Below are positions 10,640 to 22,191 of a stretch of DNA of 64,000 nucleotides, piece after piece (the first letter of the stretch is position 1; every line of letters starts with the position of its first letter). Origin of the DNA: Catonia carolina (Eukaryota; Arthropoda; Insecta; Hemiptera; Achilidae); the NCBI GenBank assembly GCA_035578175.1, contig JAQMRL010000003.1, positions 109,652,969 through 109,716,968 of the forward strand, read 5' to 3'. Below the pieces are notes generated by a model. It saw only the letters and a list, made by a program, of their open reading frames with translations, did no database searches and was not told the origin of the DNA. Made by a program: the position numbers and the translations under genes.

Positions 10640-12285
10640 ATAGTTAATATTTTGTTAACAGGAGCAGTTTCCTTAGACGTTTGACAAGGGGTGGCACGAC
10701 GGACTACTCTTAAAACTGAACATAGGCCCTATATTACCGGACACTCTATGTTCTCCGTTCATACCTAGAGGAAAGATTTTTCGTTGTTCGTCAAGGGGAT
10801 GATTACTCCGAATATAGACAGATCTTAGCTGGAGTGCCAGAGGGGTCTATTCTCTCTCCGTCAGAGGCGGATTAATACTTGTTGGGGCCCTAGGCAATGG
10901 CAAATGAGGGGCCCCCCACTTTGCTTACAATTTTTGTTTACAGTTTAGACCAATAACTCCTATACAAGCATCGACTAGTTTCCGCGCGAATCAATTGAAT
11001 TTATTTGTCATCCAAGCAGGTTTTCGTAAAATTTTAAAATGTAATAACGTTTTTTTATATAATTTCAGATTCAGAATAAAACAAAGAAAAAAATCATAAC
11101 AATAATATTAATTTATATTTTGTCCTTTGTCAAACTCATAACACCCCCATGTAGTAGCGCCACCGAAATAAAAAACGCGCGAATTTATGCATTCGTAAAA
11201 ACGTGTTTACGAATTTATTTATTTATATTTTAGGGGCCCCAGAAAATGTATTATAAATGTACTATAAATTTAATGTAATCATACACAATCATGTCATTAA
11301 GTTCAACAATTGAATATTTTTACGATTGAAAATGTATTAATATTTTACAAATTTGTCATTTGTTCAATCAAATTTTTTTTTCCAAATTTTTTTTTAAATT
11401 TTCAATTTTTTTCCAAATTTTTTTTTAAGTTTTCAATTTTTTTTCCAAATTTTTTATTTTTTTTTATTTTGTCGGGGGCCCCTGGCCATTGGGGGCCCCT
11501 AGGCACGTGCCTAGTAGTGCCTATTGGGTAATCCACCACTGCTCTCCGTTATTGTACAATATCTACACAGCTGATCTACCGGAGACTGACGTAACTACCA
11601 TTGCTACAATGCTGACGACACTCTTCTTCTTTCATCATCCGATAATCCACAAATCACAAGTGCTAATTTACAATATCATCTGGATATTCTACAAGACTGG
11701 TTAGAAAAATGGAGAATACAAATTAATCCAACCAAATCTATTCATGTTTCTTTTACTCTTCGAAAAGGAATATGCCCTAATGTCTTTCTTAAAAACGTTC
11801 CTCAGAAGTGTGAAATTCGATACTTAGGACTTATCTTGGACAAAAGACTTACGTGGTAGTCGCACATAAAAAATAAAAGACTTCAATTAAATACAAAATT
11901 ACAACTGTACTGATTTCTTTGTAGAACCTCTCCTTTGCCAACTTCTTCAAAATTACTGTTGTACAAATCGTTATTTAAACCAGTTTGGACTTACGGAATC
12001 CAGTTATTTGGCTCAGCAAAATCCAGTAATCTTAATCATCTACAGACGTTCCAATAAAAATTTCTCCGTTTAATATCTAGAGCTCCGTACTACGTAAGTA
12101 ACGACACTTTACACTCCGATTTCGGGATTCCTACAGTAGACCTATTATAAAAAATTCTTTTCGAAATTACTAATAAATCCGAATCCTCTAATTCAAGAAC
12201 TTCATCGCTTTCACCTTCCTGTGAATCCAGCCTGACGCCTAAAAAAAAGATGGAATAGAGATCTTCTCTGAGTTCTAACTAAAAT
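10640..12285 (+). pseudogene. Degenerate Jockey-type LINE ORF2 fragment, interrupted by a hAT MITE
   Basis: Translation in broken frames gives AGVPEGSILSP just before 10860. The frame resumes after 11549 with LLYNIYTADLPETDVTTIAT, then a decayed YADD region and RYLGLILDKRLTW. These motifs align with the better copy at 12977-17266 (GVPQGSILAPLLYNIYTSDMP). The two parts are separated by a 680-bp hAT MITE. Several stops and frameshifts make it non-functional. Confidence 0.8.
10862..11541. mobile_element. hAT-type MITE with 8-bp target duplication
   Basis: The direct repeat CTCTCCGT (10854-10861 and 11542-11549) flanks an element starting CAGAGGCGGATTAATAC and ending GGGTAATCCACCACTG. The ends are imperfect inverted repeats of the CAGNGGNGGATTA type. 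An 8-bp duplication with CAG-starting ends is the hAT signature. The interior has two GGGGCCCC-rich patches near the ends and a T-rich centre, with no transposase. It sits inside the Jockey fragment, whose reading frame continues across it. Confidence 0.9.
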
Positions 12286-13151
12286 AATAATAATATATTA
12301 AAAATGGATTAAAAATGGATGACGAGAAGACCGCCATCAAGCAGCTTGAGACATTAAAGGAATGTGCTGAAAAAGTAGGGCTACAAATCTCATTTGAGAA
12401 AACGGAATTCATATCCTCAAAAATAGATATCATAAGCTTGAGGACAAAATATGGTAGAATAAACAAGGTTCCATACTTCAAATATTTGGGGGAATTCATT
12501 GAACCAACAGGTCTTGAAAGAATTTCCCAACAAAATCGTCTCCAAAAAATGAAAAAAGCTCTAGGATTAGTTCAAAATCTCTACAACAAAAAATCCATGT
12601 CAAGACAAACTAAAATTCGGCACTACAACACAGTTATTAAACCAATGGTCCTCTACGCAAGCGAAACACTAGTACTTAGCAGAAAACACGAAATCGAAGA
12701 AATCAAAAAGGAGGAAAGAAAAATTATTAGAAAAATGCTAGGGGCTCGACTTACAGAAGATGGGTATAGGCTGCAATCCAACAAAACAACAGAGAGCTAT
12801 TCAAACATTGAAATTTACATGCGTAAAAGGCGGTTGAAGTTCTTTGGACATCTTAACAGATTGCAGGAGGATAGGCTAACAAAAAGAATAATTGAATATA
12901 TTACAAAACTTAAAATTTCAACACCTTGGCTGGACGAAATTCGTAAGGACCTAAAAAGCGCAAATATACATCAAACTTTTTTTTTTTTTTTTTTTTTTAA
13001 CTTAGTTTATTTATTCACAACTGTACAAAATACAACCAGTGAATGTGATGTTATTAACAAAAACAAAAATGGCGTTAAGACATTAAGGAGACCGCCACTC
13101 AATAGTGCCACTCCAACGGTGGATTAATCTTGGATAATAAATTGATAGAAT

Positions 13152-15854
13152 TTACATCTGCACTATGATATCTCTACTCCATCGTCGTTTCAGTCTGCGT
13201 TGCGGATTTCCGGGTAAGTTTGGGGATGCCAGCGTTCTAATGAGATGATTTTTATGATAATCAAGTTTGCGTTTGAACCGAGAATAGATGTGATAAAATG
13301 TGTCGTTAATGTATGGAACATGTAAATCGTTGTGCAATGTGTGATTAGTAACGTAAAAGGGTGCGTCAGTTATTTGTCTAAGCAATTTGGATTGAAATCG
13401 TTGAATTCGTTGTAGAGTTGAATGTTTTGCTGCGCCGTAAATTTGGCCACCATAAGTCCAAATCGGTTTCAGAAAAGATTTGTATACTTGTAGTTTTAAA
13501 TGAAGTGGAAGTTTTGATCGTCGCGATATCAAGGAAAATAGTTGTTTTCGTCTGTTATCCAGAGTCTGCAGTTTTATTTGAACGTGTCTATTCCAGGTCA
13601 AGCGTCTGTCAATGTACAGGCCGAGATATCGAATTGAATCGGTTTGTGGAAGCGGTTGACCGCGCAAGAAAACAGCGGGACATCTTTGTTTCATAAGAGT
13701 AAAAGTACTCTGCATTGTTTTTGTAGCATTCACCTTTATACGCCAATTATTAAACCATGTGTCAAGAATGTTCACATGGTGTTGTAAATTTTGAGTAGTT
13801 TCAATGCAACTTTTTGAAGCTGCTAAAATGATAGTATCATCTGCGTATGTGGCTATTGTAGTTATTCTGGTAGTAGGCATGTCAGAAGTGTAAATGTTGT
13901 AGAGGAGAGGTGCAAGGATAGATCCCTGAGGAACTCCTGCAAGAATTCTGTAATAAGCAGACCTTGCATTACCTTGAGAGACACAAAAATATCGATCTGT
14001 GAGAAAGGACCTTAATAAGAGATAGTACGTGAAAGGCAAAAAGCGAAGTTTAGATAATAACCCCTCAATCCATACTCGATCAAAAGCTTGACTAATATCA
14101 AGAAATATTCCACTAGCGTAATGTTTTCTTTCTAAGGCAGAGGCAAGGAAATCTACAACCCTGTGAAGCTGATGAATAGTTGAGTGCTCTGATCTAAACC
14201 CAAACTGATGTGATGGTAGTATATTCAGGTTTTCTACAATCGGTAGAATCCTGGCGAAAAGTAGTTTCTCAAAAATTTTAGAACATAGAGGAAGTAGACT
14301 TATAGGACGATATGAAGCTACGTTTCCTGGAGGTTTATCAGGCTTATGAATCATTTCAATAACAGAAGATTACCACTGAATTGGAATTTTGGTGGTTCGT
14401 AATATTGCGTTAAAGATGAAGGTCAAACATAATATACCTTTTCTAGGGAGTTCTTGAAGAACCTCAGCAGTTATGAGGTCGTAGCCCGGGGATTTGCGTT
14501 TAGGGAGGTGCTTAATAAGATTAAAGACTTCAGATGGCTTAAACGGGTTAGGGGGAAGGGAAAGTTGTAAGGGATTTGATATCAAACGATCAATTTCAGA
14601 GACGAAGAGAGGGTTCTGAACATCCGGATGAGGTTGGAAAACTTGAGACAGATGAAAAGCAAATTCAGAGGCTTTACTTTCATCAGAGATCACCCAACTA
14701 CCATCGCTACGTCGAAGAGGAGGAGAAGGAGTGTGATACTTTAGTATCCGTCTAGTTTTGGACCATAACGATCCATCTTTAACAGTAAGAGAACTAATAC
14801 TTGACTCAAACGCATGTTGCTTGAATTCACGTATAAGCCTCTTCAACTCATTGTTTAACCTATTATAAGTAATCTTGTCAGCAGGTCGTCTAGAAACTTG
14901 CCAGACTTTTCTAGCGCGTCGTTTGTCTCGTATCAGATTACGGATATAGATTGGGTAACAAGGGACGTTATGCGGTCTTGGTTGTATTGAATCGCAAGCT
15001 GACCAAGCGGCTTGTTGCACGGTAGAGACAAAATGCTCAACAGCCATTTCAATGTCTTCAGAAGTTTTTAAGGGTACTCGTAAATTTATCTTATCGTCGA
15101 AGTAATTACGAAAAGTGTGCCAATTAACGACTCCACGGGTAAGTGATGGGGGAGAAGGTCGAATAAGAGGTATTAAACTTAGCGTCAAAAGAATACTGGA
15201 ATGGTCCGATGAAAGTTCGTCGGCAAACTCTATTCTTGAAAAATTGTTAATATTTTTTGTAACAAAAAAGTCAAGAAGGTCCGGTTGTTTATTTATAGAA
15301 GTCGGCCAGTATGTAAACCCAGGAGGAGCAATGAAAGAATAGTTATTGGAAAGAAGACAGGAATACAAGTTACGACCTTTGGGATTATTGAGACGAGAGC
15401 CCCAGTGGTGGTGTTTTGAATTGAAATCACCTCCTGCCACAAACTTAGGGCCAAGAGATTGAAAGAATGAAGTAAATGTTTGAGCCGAAACTGAAAATCG
15501 AGGAGGACAATACACTGCAGCTAGTGTGATGGGAAAGTTATTCGACAAAAGCGATATAGCTGTAGCTTGGAGAAAATTTTGTTGATCCAAAGGGCAAAGA
15601 AAATGCAACAGATTCGAACAAACAAGAACAGCGGTACCACCGTGGGCTGTTCCGTCCGGGTGATCGGAACGATATGTTGTATAATTAGGGACGAAGAAGG
15701 TGTGTTTTGCTGTTAAATGAGTCTCACAAAGCAATGCAACGTCTACTCGACGAGTATTAAGAGTAAATTCCAGTAAACTTTTATGCTGCAATATACCGTT
15801 ACTATTCCAAAGGAGGACAAGAAGAGAATCAGAAGAATTAGGGTTTTGGGCCAT
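13152..15854 (-). pseudogene. Jockey ORF2: AP-type endonuclease plus reverse transcriptase, one in-frame stop
   Basis: ORF2 of the Jockey-type element nicks the target and copies the RNA into DNA. The first 494 codons (15854-14370) carry the endonuclease: WNSNGI, the glutamate in CETHL, GGDFNSKHHHWGS and the SDHSS catalytic histidine motif. A TAA at 14370-14372 then interrupts it. The same frame continues at once with SYRPISLL, FLDISQAFDRVW, AGVPQGSILAPLLYN and YADDTIIL, the RT motifs with both catalytic aspartates, to a stop at 13152. No RNase H domain follows, as is usual in Jockey. It overlaps the end of ORF1 by 17 bases, typical of coupled translation in this clade. The RT half could in principle be made only by readthrough. 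Confidence 0.9.
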
Positions 15855-17121
15855 AAGTGTTCAGTAAGACTTGTGTCAGTTGTGTCATTAGAGATATCAA
15901 AGGCATGATGACATTTTTTATATCTGTTAAAAATGATTGCATTATATTATTTAAATTAACGGAATGGTCTACTATTTGGCGGTCTCCTTTTACAGCTGAA
16001 ACATAAGAACGAGAATTAGAATAACAAACATAAGATTTAGAATTATTTGTATCGTTTTTGCGTTCATTTGAAGAAATAGGTTCAGAAATGGTTTTGGTTT
16101 CTTGCTCACTCACTCGTCGGCTAACTGCTGGGATTTTCGGGAACATGTTCATGTCATCAGGCTTAAAATTTACTCCATTATTATGTGTCTCTGGTGAAGG
16201 TCTCTCAGTGCTGGTAGTCGACTGGCGTTTCCGCTGATTTTGTAACTCTTGATACACAGTGCAACCTCTGTAATTTGCCGTGTGCTGTTGTTTGCACAGA
16301 GCGCAAGTAGGAGCTGAATCTCTACTCTTTTTACAGTCAGTCGAGAGATGGGGCCCGGAGCATTTAACGCAACGCGCTGGCCGGTTGCAGTATGCTTTGG
16401 TGTGGTTGAAGCGCTGGCATCTGGTACACTGTACCACGTTTCTATGCCGACGTACTTCTTCTACACGAACGATGGTGTGCAATAATGAATTAATTTTATA
16501 TATCTCATCAATGTTACCGTTTTTAGGATCTATATCAATAAAAAATAATGGTAAAGGAGTCTTATCCCTAGAAATGACATTCGTCACGTTTACTACATTA
16601 AAGTTCAGTAATGAAAGTTCATTTTTAATTAATTCTGGCGAGGTAGTACAGTGTAAGCCACGCATAACTACTCTGTGCGGACGATCTTGTGGTAACTGAT
16701 AAGTGTGAAATTCAGTGTTTTGTAACTTGAAAGCATGGACCAGTGTCCTATACAAAGATGGCGTACTAGGATATATAACAACATTTTCAGTTGTTGATTT
16801 TAATTTAAAATCCTGATTCACAGCGATAGATTTAATTGAATTAATTAAATTTTCGTAGTTACAAACATTCGAAATAACAATGGGCGGCGGACGTTTTTCA
16901 ATCAGCTGATCACTGCCACTTACATCTTGTGACAGTACACCGAATCGATTCTGCAACTGAATGTCGTCTGCTGGCGGCTGCCGACGTAATTTACGCGGGT
17001 CTCTTGCGTTCGGTGACGATGAACGCTTCTTACCGACCGTTGTAAATTCGGCGGCGATATCAAGATGGCCTTGATCAGTCGGGTTTGTTTCCAGATCACA
17101 TGGCGAAATTAAATCGTCCAT
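15838..17121 (-). CDS. Jockey ORF1: RNA-binding Gag-like protein with three CCHC knuckles
   Basis: ORF1 proteins of Jockey elements bind the element RNA and target the particle. The chosen start is the methionine of MDDLISPCDLETNP at 17121, giving 427 codons; an upstream in-frame ATG at 17193 is hydrophobic and poorly placed. A basic N-terminal region (KKRSSSPNARDPRKLRRQ) precedes a PRE/C2HC-like region, then three knuckles: CTRCQRFNHTKAYC, CVKCSGPHLSTDC and CALCKQQHTANYRGC. The frame is intact to the stop. It overlaps ORF2 by 17 bp. Confidence is high for the family; there is no evidence on activity. Confidence 0.9.
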   Translation of the reverse strand: MDDLISPCDLETNPTDQGHLDIAAEFTTVGKKRSSSPNARDPRKLRRQPPADDIQLQNRFGVLSQDVSGSDQLIEKRPPPIVISNVCNYENLINSIKSIAVNQDFKLKSTTENVVIYPSTPSLYRTLVHAFKLQNTEFHTYQLPQDRPHRVVMRGLHCTTSPELIKNELSLLNFNVVNVTNVISRDKTPLPLFFIDIDPKNGNIDEIYKINSLLHTIVRVEEVRRHRNVVQCTRCQRFNHTKAYCNRPARCVKCSGPHLSTDCKKSRDSAPTCALCKQQHTANYRGCTVYQELQNQRKRQSTTSTERPSPETHNNGVNFKPDDMNMFPKIPAVSRRVSEQETKTISEPISSNERKNDTNNSKSYVCYSNSRSYVSAVKGDRQIVDHSVNLNNIMQSFLTDIKNVIMPLISLMTQLTQVLLNTYGPKP

Positions 17122-17772
17122 ATTGAGGTTATTTTTTATTTCAAATTCGTTACAAAATAAAAAAGTTCGGACAAAACAATAAATAAAGTTCACTCACCAA
17201 CAAACAAACAAGTACCTTCCCGCACTAATAATTATCACATTGTTTAAATAAAAAAAATAAAAAAACCATGCAAACGTTTTATAATAAACTCACAACAATC
17301 AGACTGAAGTGCACTGGTTCACACCGGAAGTTCGAATCCATACATCAAACTGAAATTTTTAATAAAAACTTATTCTGTCACAAGGTAGACAAGTGGAAAG
17401 TTTTAGAGCCCTCAAGAGAGAAGCAGTTTAGACCAAAGTGGTCTGAAAACCGCAAAAAAGCTTTCTCGGAAACAATGAAGGCCTACTGGACCAATAAGAA
17501 AAACAAATGACGAAACTGAGTCATGATGCTTAACGTCTTCTATCCAAGGAGAATTCGCCAATAATAATAATAATAATAATACATTAAAAATAATAACAAT
17601 TAAACAAATTATCATATTTAATACATACTTATACACCCAGTGAAATACCAAGGGGTATCAATCTTTGTCTTTATGTTTCCTTTCATGTTACTTGGTTATG
17701 TACGTACAACACATTTTCTAGTAGTCATATATTTTTGTGTAGCCTACTGTTGAAAATTTCAAATGAAAGATA

Positions 17773-18211
17773 AAAATCTGGTGTGAAACACTCACACAAC
17801 TTTCTCTTGCCAATGCAAATGATTAATAATAAACCTAACATTATTAATAAAATATTAGAAATGAACAAAAACTAACCTCAAAAACATAACCTTATTTTAA
17901 TCATGAGTGAATGACGCAAAATGACAATCGAACTCAGTTTGGCTTAAAAATACGGAAAATCACGCTTTCACGCTAAACTAAGCTCTGTAGAGAAAAATGC
18001 TCTAAACAAAAGTTGTAGATCTCTTAATTTTCTATAAATTTAATTATATACACTTTTGTCGTAAAATGCATACTAAGACCGAAATGTTAAAAAAATCGAT
18101 TTTTCTCACGTTTTCGTGAGAAAAAAAACAGAAAATCGCAAATTACCGCTAAACTCAGCGTTATACAAAAAAATGTTTGAAACAGAAGTTGTAGGTTTTT
18201 AAATTCTCTAC

Positions 18212-18250
<39 letters not shown>

Positions 18251-18932
18251 AGACCACACTGGATCACTTTAAGTTAGTTTAACATTTATTTAGACTACGT
18301 TGTTTTCTCTTCTCCCAGTAGGCCTTCATTCTAAGCGATCGGGCCAGTCTCACGTCATCTGATACGACACTCGTTTTATATTGTTTAGTTGGAGGAGGTG
18401 CAAATTTAAAGCTTTTAATGACGTTTAATTTTTCGGATTTATTTTGGAGGTCTTCAATTTTTAACCCCAACTCCTCCAGATCTTCATTTATTTCTCTCAT
18501 CCATACCGGTTTGAGAGCGAGTCCACAACAGAAATTCAATATCTCTATCAACATATCTCTACAACAACATTCAATATCTCTACAACTTTTATTATATAAG
18601 TTTTTGCGCTAAAATTTATATTAAAGCCGTAATCTTAAAAAAACAACGTTTTTACGTGAAAACAGCCTCACCGAGAATTTCAGCAAACATGGCGCCTACC
18701 CTATCTTGTAGAGAATAAAAAATTGAGTAAAATAGGCGATTTTAAAAAAAATCGTAGGACCAGTTTTTGAGAAAATCGCAAAAAACTGAAAAATTATACG
18801 AATAAACTACTACTTCCGGTTGACCGATTTTGATGAAAATGTTCGTGTCGCGTCCGGTAGTGGTATGTAACTTAAGTTTCAAGTTTCAAGTTCGTACGAT
18901 GTTCCGTTCTTGAGATATTCTGTTCACACACA

Positions 18933-18979
<47 letters not shown>

Positions 18980-19125
18980 ACACACAGACCAATCGCTAAA
19001 AACATGTTTTTTGGGTTCAGGGGGTCTGAAAACGTATAGATCCGGTGAAAACTCGATTTCGAAAAATCGACATGAAAACAATACTTTCCTTTCTATATAT
19101 TCATATAGGCAAGAGAAAGTAAAAA
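17773..19125 (-). mobile_element. HINE-like element interrupted by a LINE tail
   Basis: In reverse, it starts at GGCAAGAGAAAGT next to the hairpin (AAAAATCTGGTGTGAAACAC at 17773) and ends at TATAGGCAAGAGAAAGTAAAA near 19125. The (CA)n tract is at about 18926-18988. A LINE 3' end of about 360 bp is inserted at 18216-18576. Confidence 0.9.
18216..18576 (-). pseudogene. 5'-truncated LINE 3' end with poly(A)
   Basis: A T run at 18215-18243 is the poly(A) tail. A 91-codon minus frame (18279-18554) ends RLARSLRMKAYWEKRKQ, like the MKAYW-type C-terminus of the LINE at 17276-17510. It contains a predicted coiled-coil-like stretch (EDLEELGLKIEDLQNKSEK). CTCTACAACT on both sides (about 18206 and 18577) fits a target duplication. 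The same CTCTACAAC motif is repeated three times near the 5' junction. Confidence 0.7.
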
Positions 19126-19726
19126 ACATTTGTTAATGGTTTGAATACAGACTTACTAAGATATGTATGCCTCTTAGATTTTATTTTAGAGGGGCCACAA
19201 AAATGATTTTTTCGCATAAAAAATTAATATTAATTGATCAGGGGTACAAAATTTTGATTATGTTACCGTTGAATGTTTTATTAAATAATTTTTACAAAAA
19301 AAGTTTTCTTTAAAAAAAAAAATAGGTCAAAGGGCAATATACAGAGAATCAAACTACAGTACCCATTTATTAGCAAGATGGCGTGTATTGAATGACCACC
19401 CAGTCACCTCACCTTTACTACCACCGATGTTGATGATAATAATCACATCACCCTTTCGCTTATGCGCCCCTAATTTCAACCCCCATTTACCCCTTACTCG
19501 TCCTATGAAAGCAACCCGCAACAAACGGTGCTTTTGTTACTATTATATTAAAAAGTGTTTCATATTTCTATAACAACAAATTTGTTATTCCGTTTATCTT
19601 TTACACAGTATTATCTTTTTTTATTATACTTTGGATGGTGGTTTTTTAAAAACATTTATCAAGTAATAAAAATAACAATAGAATTAAACGTTTAAATACA
19701 GGGTGACTGTAAATAAAATATATATA
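19126..19726. other. Unassigned intergenic sequence
   Basis: No gene recognised. TACAGGGTGACTGTAAATAA at about 19698 looks like a solitary Tc1/mariner terminus that has lost the rest of its element. Confidence 0.3.
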
Positions 19727-20732
19727 ACGGGTGTTTTATTAAGGATGCAACCCTGATTATAAGAGGATAGAAGTAATACATCGGTAAATTTTCTGTCCCC
19801 CAATCGGTATGTTGGCAACAGTGTACTCAAGGCCAACTACTTAAGACAGTTAAAATGTTCCAGTCATGCATTAGTGTGGTGACATCAGTCGTTTCGTTAT
19901 ATTGTGTCAGCAATGGTTTTTTTCAAGGAAGAACAGATCCTCATGCTTTCTTTCCGTAACCAAACACCAAAATTTTACGTGAGTGCAATGCTTTTTCATG
20001 GAAAGCATGAGGATTTGTTGCACTCCATATTCTACAGTTCTGACTATTCACATAGCCATCTTAATGAAACCAAGCCTCATCACTATGTGTAAAATAAAAG
20101 TGATCCAACAATTGGATACCATTTTCTTCAACCAAAGATCGAAACCACCGACAATATTGTAATCATTTCTGATGGTCTGTAGCTTTCAGTTCATGAGTTA
20201 CGCCAACGCGATAAGGATGCAAATGTAACTTTTTCGTAGCTCTGAAAACAGTAGTTATTTTAGCCCAGCTTGCGATGATAATCTTTTAAGCGATTTTTTA
20301 GGTGATTGAGTCAAATGATTTTTCAAATCTTCAAGAACTTCCGCAGTTAGCTTTGTTGGCTGGCGAGGTGGTTTCTCATCGAGTACACTCCCAGTTCTAC
20401 GGAATTTATTTATCAAACCCAATATTGACGATTTATTCGGAACGGCAGAACGGGGAAATTTCAACTGAAACTTATCTTGCACACATTTGTAAGATTTACT
20501 CGCTATGTAAGTCTCTACAATATAAAACGCGTTCTTCCTTGGAATAAACCACTGCTGACACAATATACGTCTGCTGTCACCACACTAATGCTTGACTGTA
20601 ACATTTTAACTGTCTTAGATAGTTGACCTTGAGTACACTGTTGCCAACATACCGATTGGGGGACAGAAAATTTACCGATGTATTACTTCTATCTTCTTTT
20701 ATTCAGGGTTGCGTCCTTAATAAAACACCCGT
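19727..20732 (-). mobile_element. Internally deleted Tc1/mariner-like element (family M), copy 1
   Basis: Ends ACGGGTGTTTTATTAAGG and its reverse complement are flanked by TA (19725-19726 and 20733-20734). The minus-strand frame 20563-20255 holds a DUF4817-type N-terminal helix-turn-helix (VQDKFQLKFPRSAVPNKSSI). Broken frames further on read YFTHSDEAWFH, the region of the first catalytic aspartate. The second and third acidic positions are deleted. Copies 2 and 3, with different deletions, lie at 30723-31489 and 39878-40667. Confidence 0.85.
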
Positions 20733-20908
20733 TAGTGTAGTTCTAAATCACCTGTATAAAAGAAGCTCGGCTCTTTTGCTAGAGTTTAGTTTTTGTAAGG
20801 ACAGTTTGAAGTAAAGTCAATTAGGAGTGTGTTAGATATTGAAACCAGTTTTGTATATAAACATGGTGCGAGTTTTCACATCTTCATATACAGCAGTTGA
20901 AGAACAAT

Positions 20909-21075
20909 TTTTACTTTCTCTTGCCTATATGAATATATAGGAAGGAAAGTATTGTTTTCATGTCGATTTTTCGAAATCGAGTTTTCACCGGATCTATACG
21001 TTTTCAGACCCCCTGAACCCAAAAAACATGTTTTTAGCGATTGGTCTGTGTGTGTGTCTGTGTGTGTGTGTGTGT

Positions 21076-21107
<32 letters not shown>

Positions 21108-21897
21108 CTGTGTGTGAACAGAATATCTCAAGAACGGAACATCGTACGAACTTGAAACTTGAAACTTAAGTTACATACCACTACCGGACGCGACACAAAC
21201 ATTTTCATCAAAATCGGTCAACCGGAAGTAGTAGTTTATTCGTATAATTTTTCAGTTTTTTGCGATTTTCTCAAAAACTGGTCCTACGATTTTTTTTAAA
21301 ATCGCCTATTTTACTCAATTTTTTATTCTCTACAAGATAGGGTAGGCGCCATGTTTGCTGAAATTCTCGGTGAGGCTGTTTTCACGTAAAAGCGTTGTTT
21401 TTTTAAGATTACGGCTTTCATATAAATTTTAGCGCAAAAACTTATATAATAAAAGTTGTAGAGAATTTAAAAACCTACAACTTCTGTTTCAAACATTTTT
21501 TTGTATAACGCTTAGTTTAGCGGTAATTTGCGATTTTCTGTTTTTTTTTCTCACGAAAACGTGAGAAAAATCGATTTTTTTAACATTTCGGCCTTAGTAT
21601 GCATTTTACGACAAAAGTGTATATAATTAAATTTATAGAAAATTAAAAGATCTACAACTTTTGTTTAGAGCATTTTTCTCTACAGAGCCTAGTTTAGCGT
21701 GAAAGCGTGATTTTCCGTATTTTTAAGCCAAACTGAGTTCGATTGTCATTTTGCGTCATTCACTCATGATTAAAATAAGGTTATGTTTTTGAGGTTAGTT
21801 TTTGTTCATTTCTAATGTTTTAATACTAATGTTAGGTTTATTGTTAATTATTTGCATTGGCAAGAGAAAGTTGTGTGAGTGTTTCACACCAGATTTT
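20909..21897 (+). mobile_element. HINE-like element, full-length reference copy
   Basis: The best-preserved copy (about 985 bp). It has left subterminal repeat ACTTTCTCTTGCC, a (GT)n tract at 21045-21116, all internal blocks, right repeat GGCAAGAGAAAGT, hairpin GTGTGAGTGTTTCACAC, then CAGATTTTTT. T runs border both ends and no target duplication is visible. It is nearly identical to 36893-37846, and to the antisense copy at 17773-19125 outside its insert. Confidence 0.9.
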
Positions 21898-22013
21898 TTA
21901 TTATTAAAAAATTAGTAAATACATGTGCGGGTGGTTCTCTTTCACTGAAATACATTTGGTGCTTCTCCCACCATTTTTGCATATTTTTAATTGAAGCCAT
22001 AGGCTTATATATT

Positions 22014-22144
22014 TTACTTTCCCTTGCCTATATGAATATCTATAGGCCCTATAGGAAGGAAAGTATTGTTTTCATGTCGATTTTTCACCGGATCTACACG
22101 TTTTCAGACCCCCTCAACCCAAAAAAACATGTTTTTAGCGATTG

Positions 22145-22191
<47 letters not shown>

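Larger units (their letters stand above)
12977..17266 (-). mobile_element. Jockey-clade non-LTR retrotransposon, nearly full length
   Basis: This minus-strand element of about 4.29 kb has a poly(A) tail (T run 12977-12998), an ORF2 with endonuclease and RT, and an ORF1 with CCHC knuckles. The RTE-like LINE is interrupted by it, with CATCAAAC (12969-12976) before and CATGCAAAC (17267-17275) after, a near-perfect target duplication. The 5' UTR is short (about 145 bp before the ORF1 start). One stop codon in ORF2 is the only obvious lesion, so the insertion is young. Confidence 0.9.
12300..17582 (+). pseudogene. RTE-like LINE C-terminal region split by a Jockey insertion
   Basis: 12315-12976 encodes a LINE RT C-terminal region: YFKYLGEFIEP, then KIRHYNTVIKPMVLYASETL and RRLKFFGHLNRL. 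After the 4.29-kb Jockey insert the same frame resumes at 17276 (TFYNKL...) and ends in SETMKAYWTNKKNK at 17510. A (TAA)n microsatellite (about 17560-17582) marks its 3' tail. The 5' end is truncated near 12300, next to a tandem TTAAAAATGGA duplication. The clade assignment is tentative. Confidence 0.7.
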
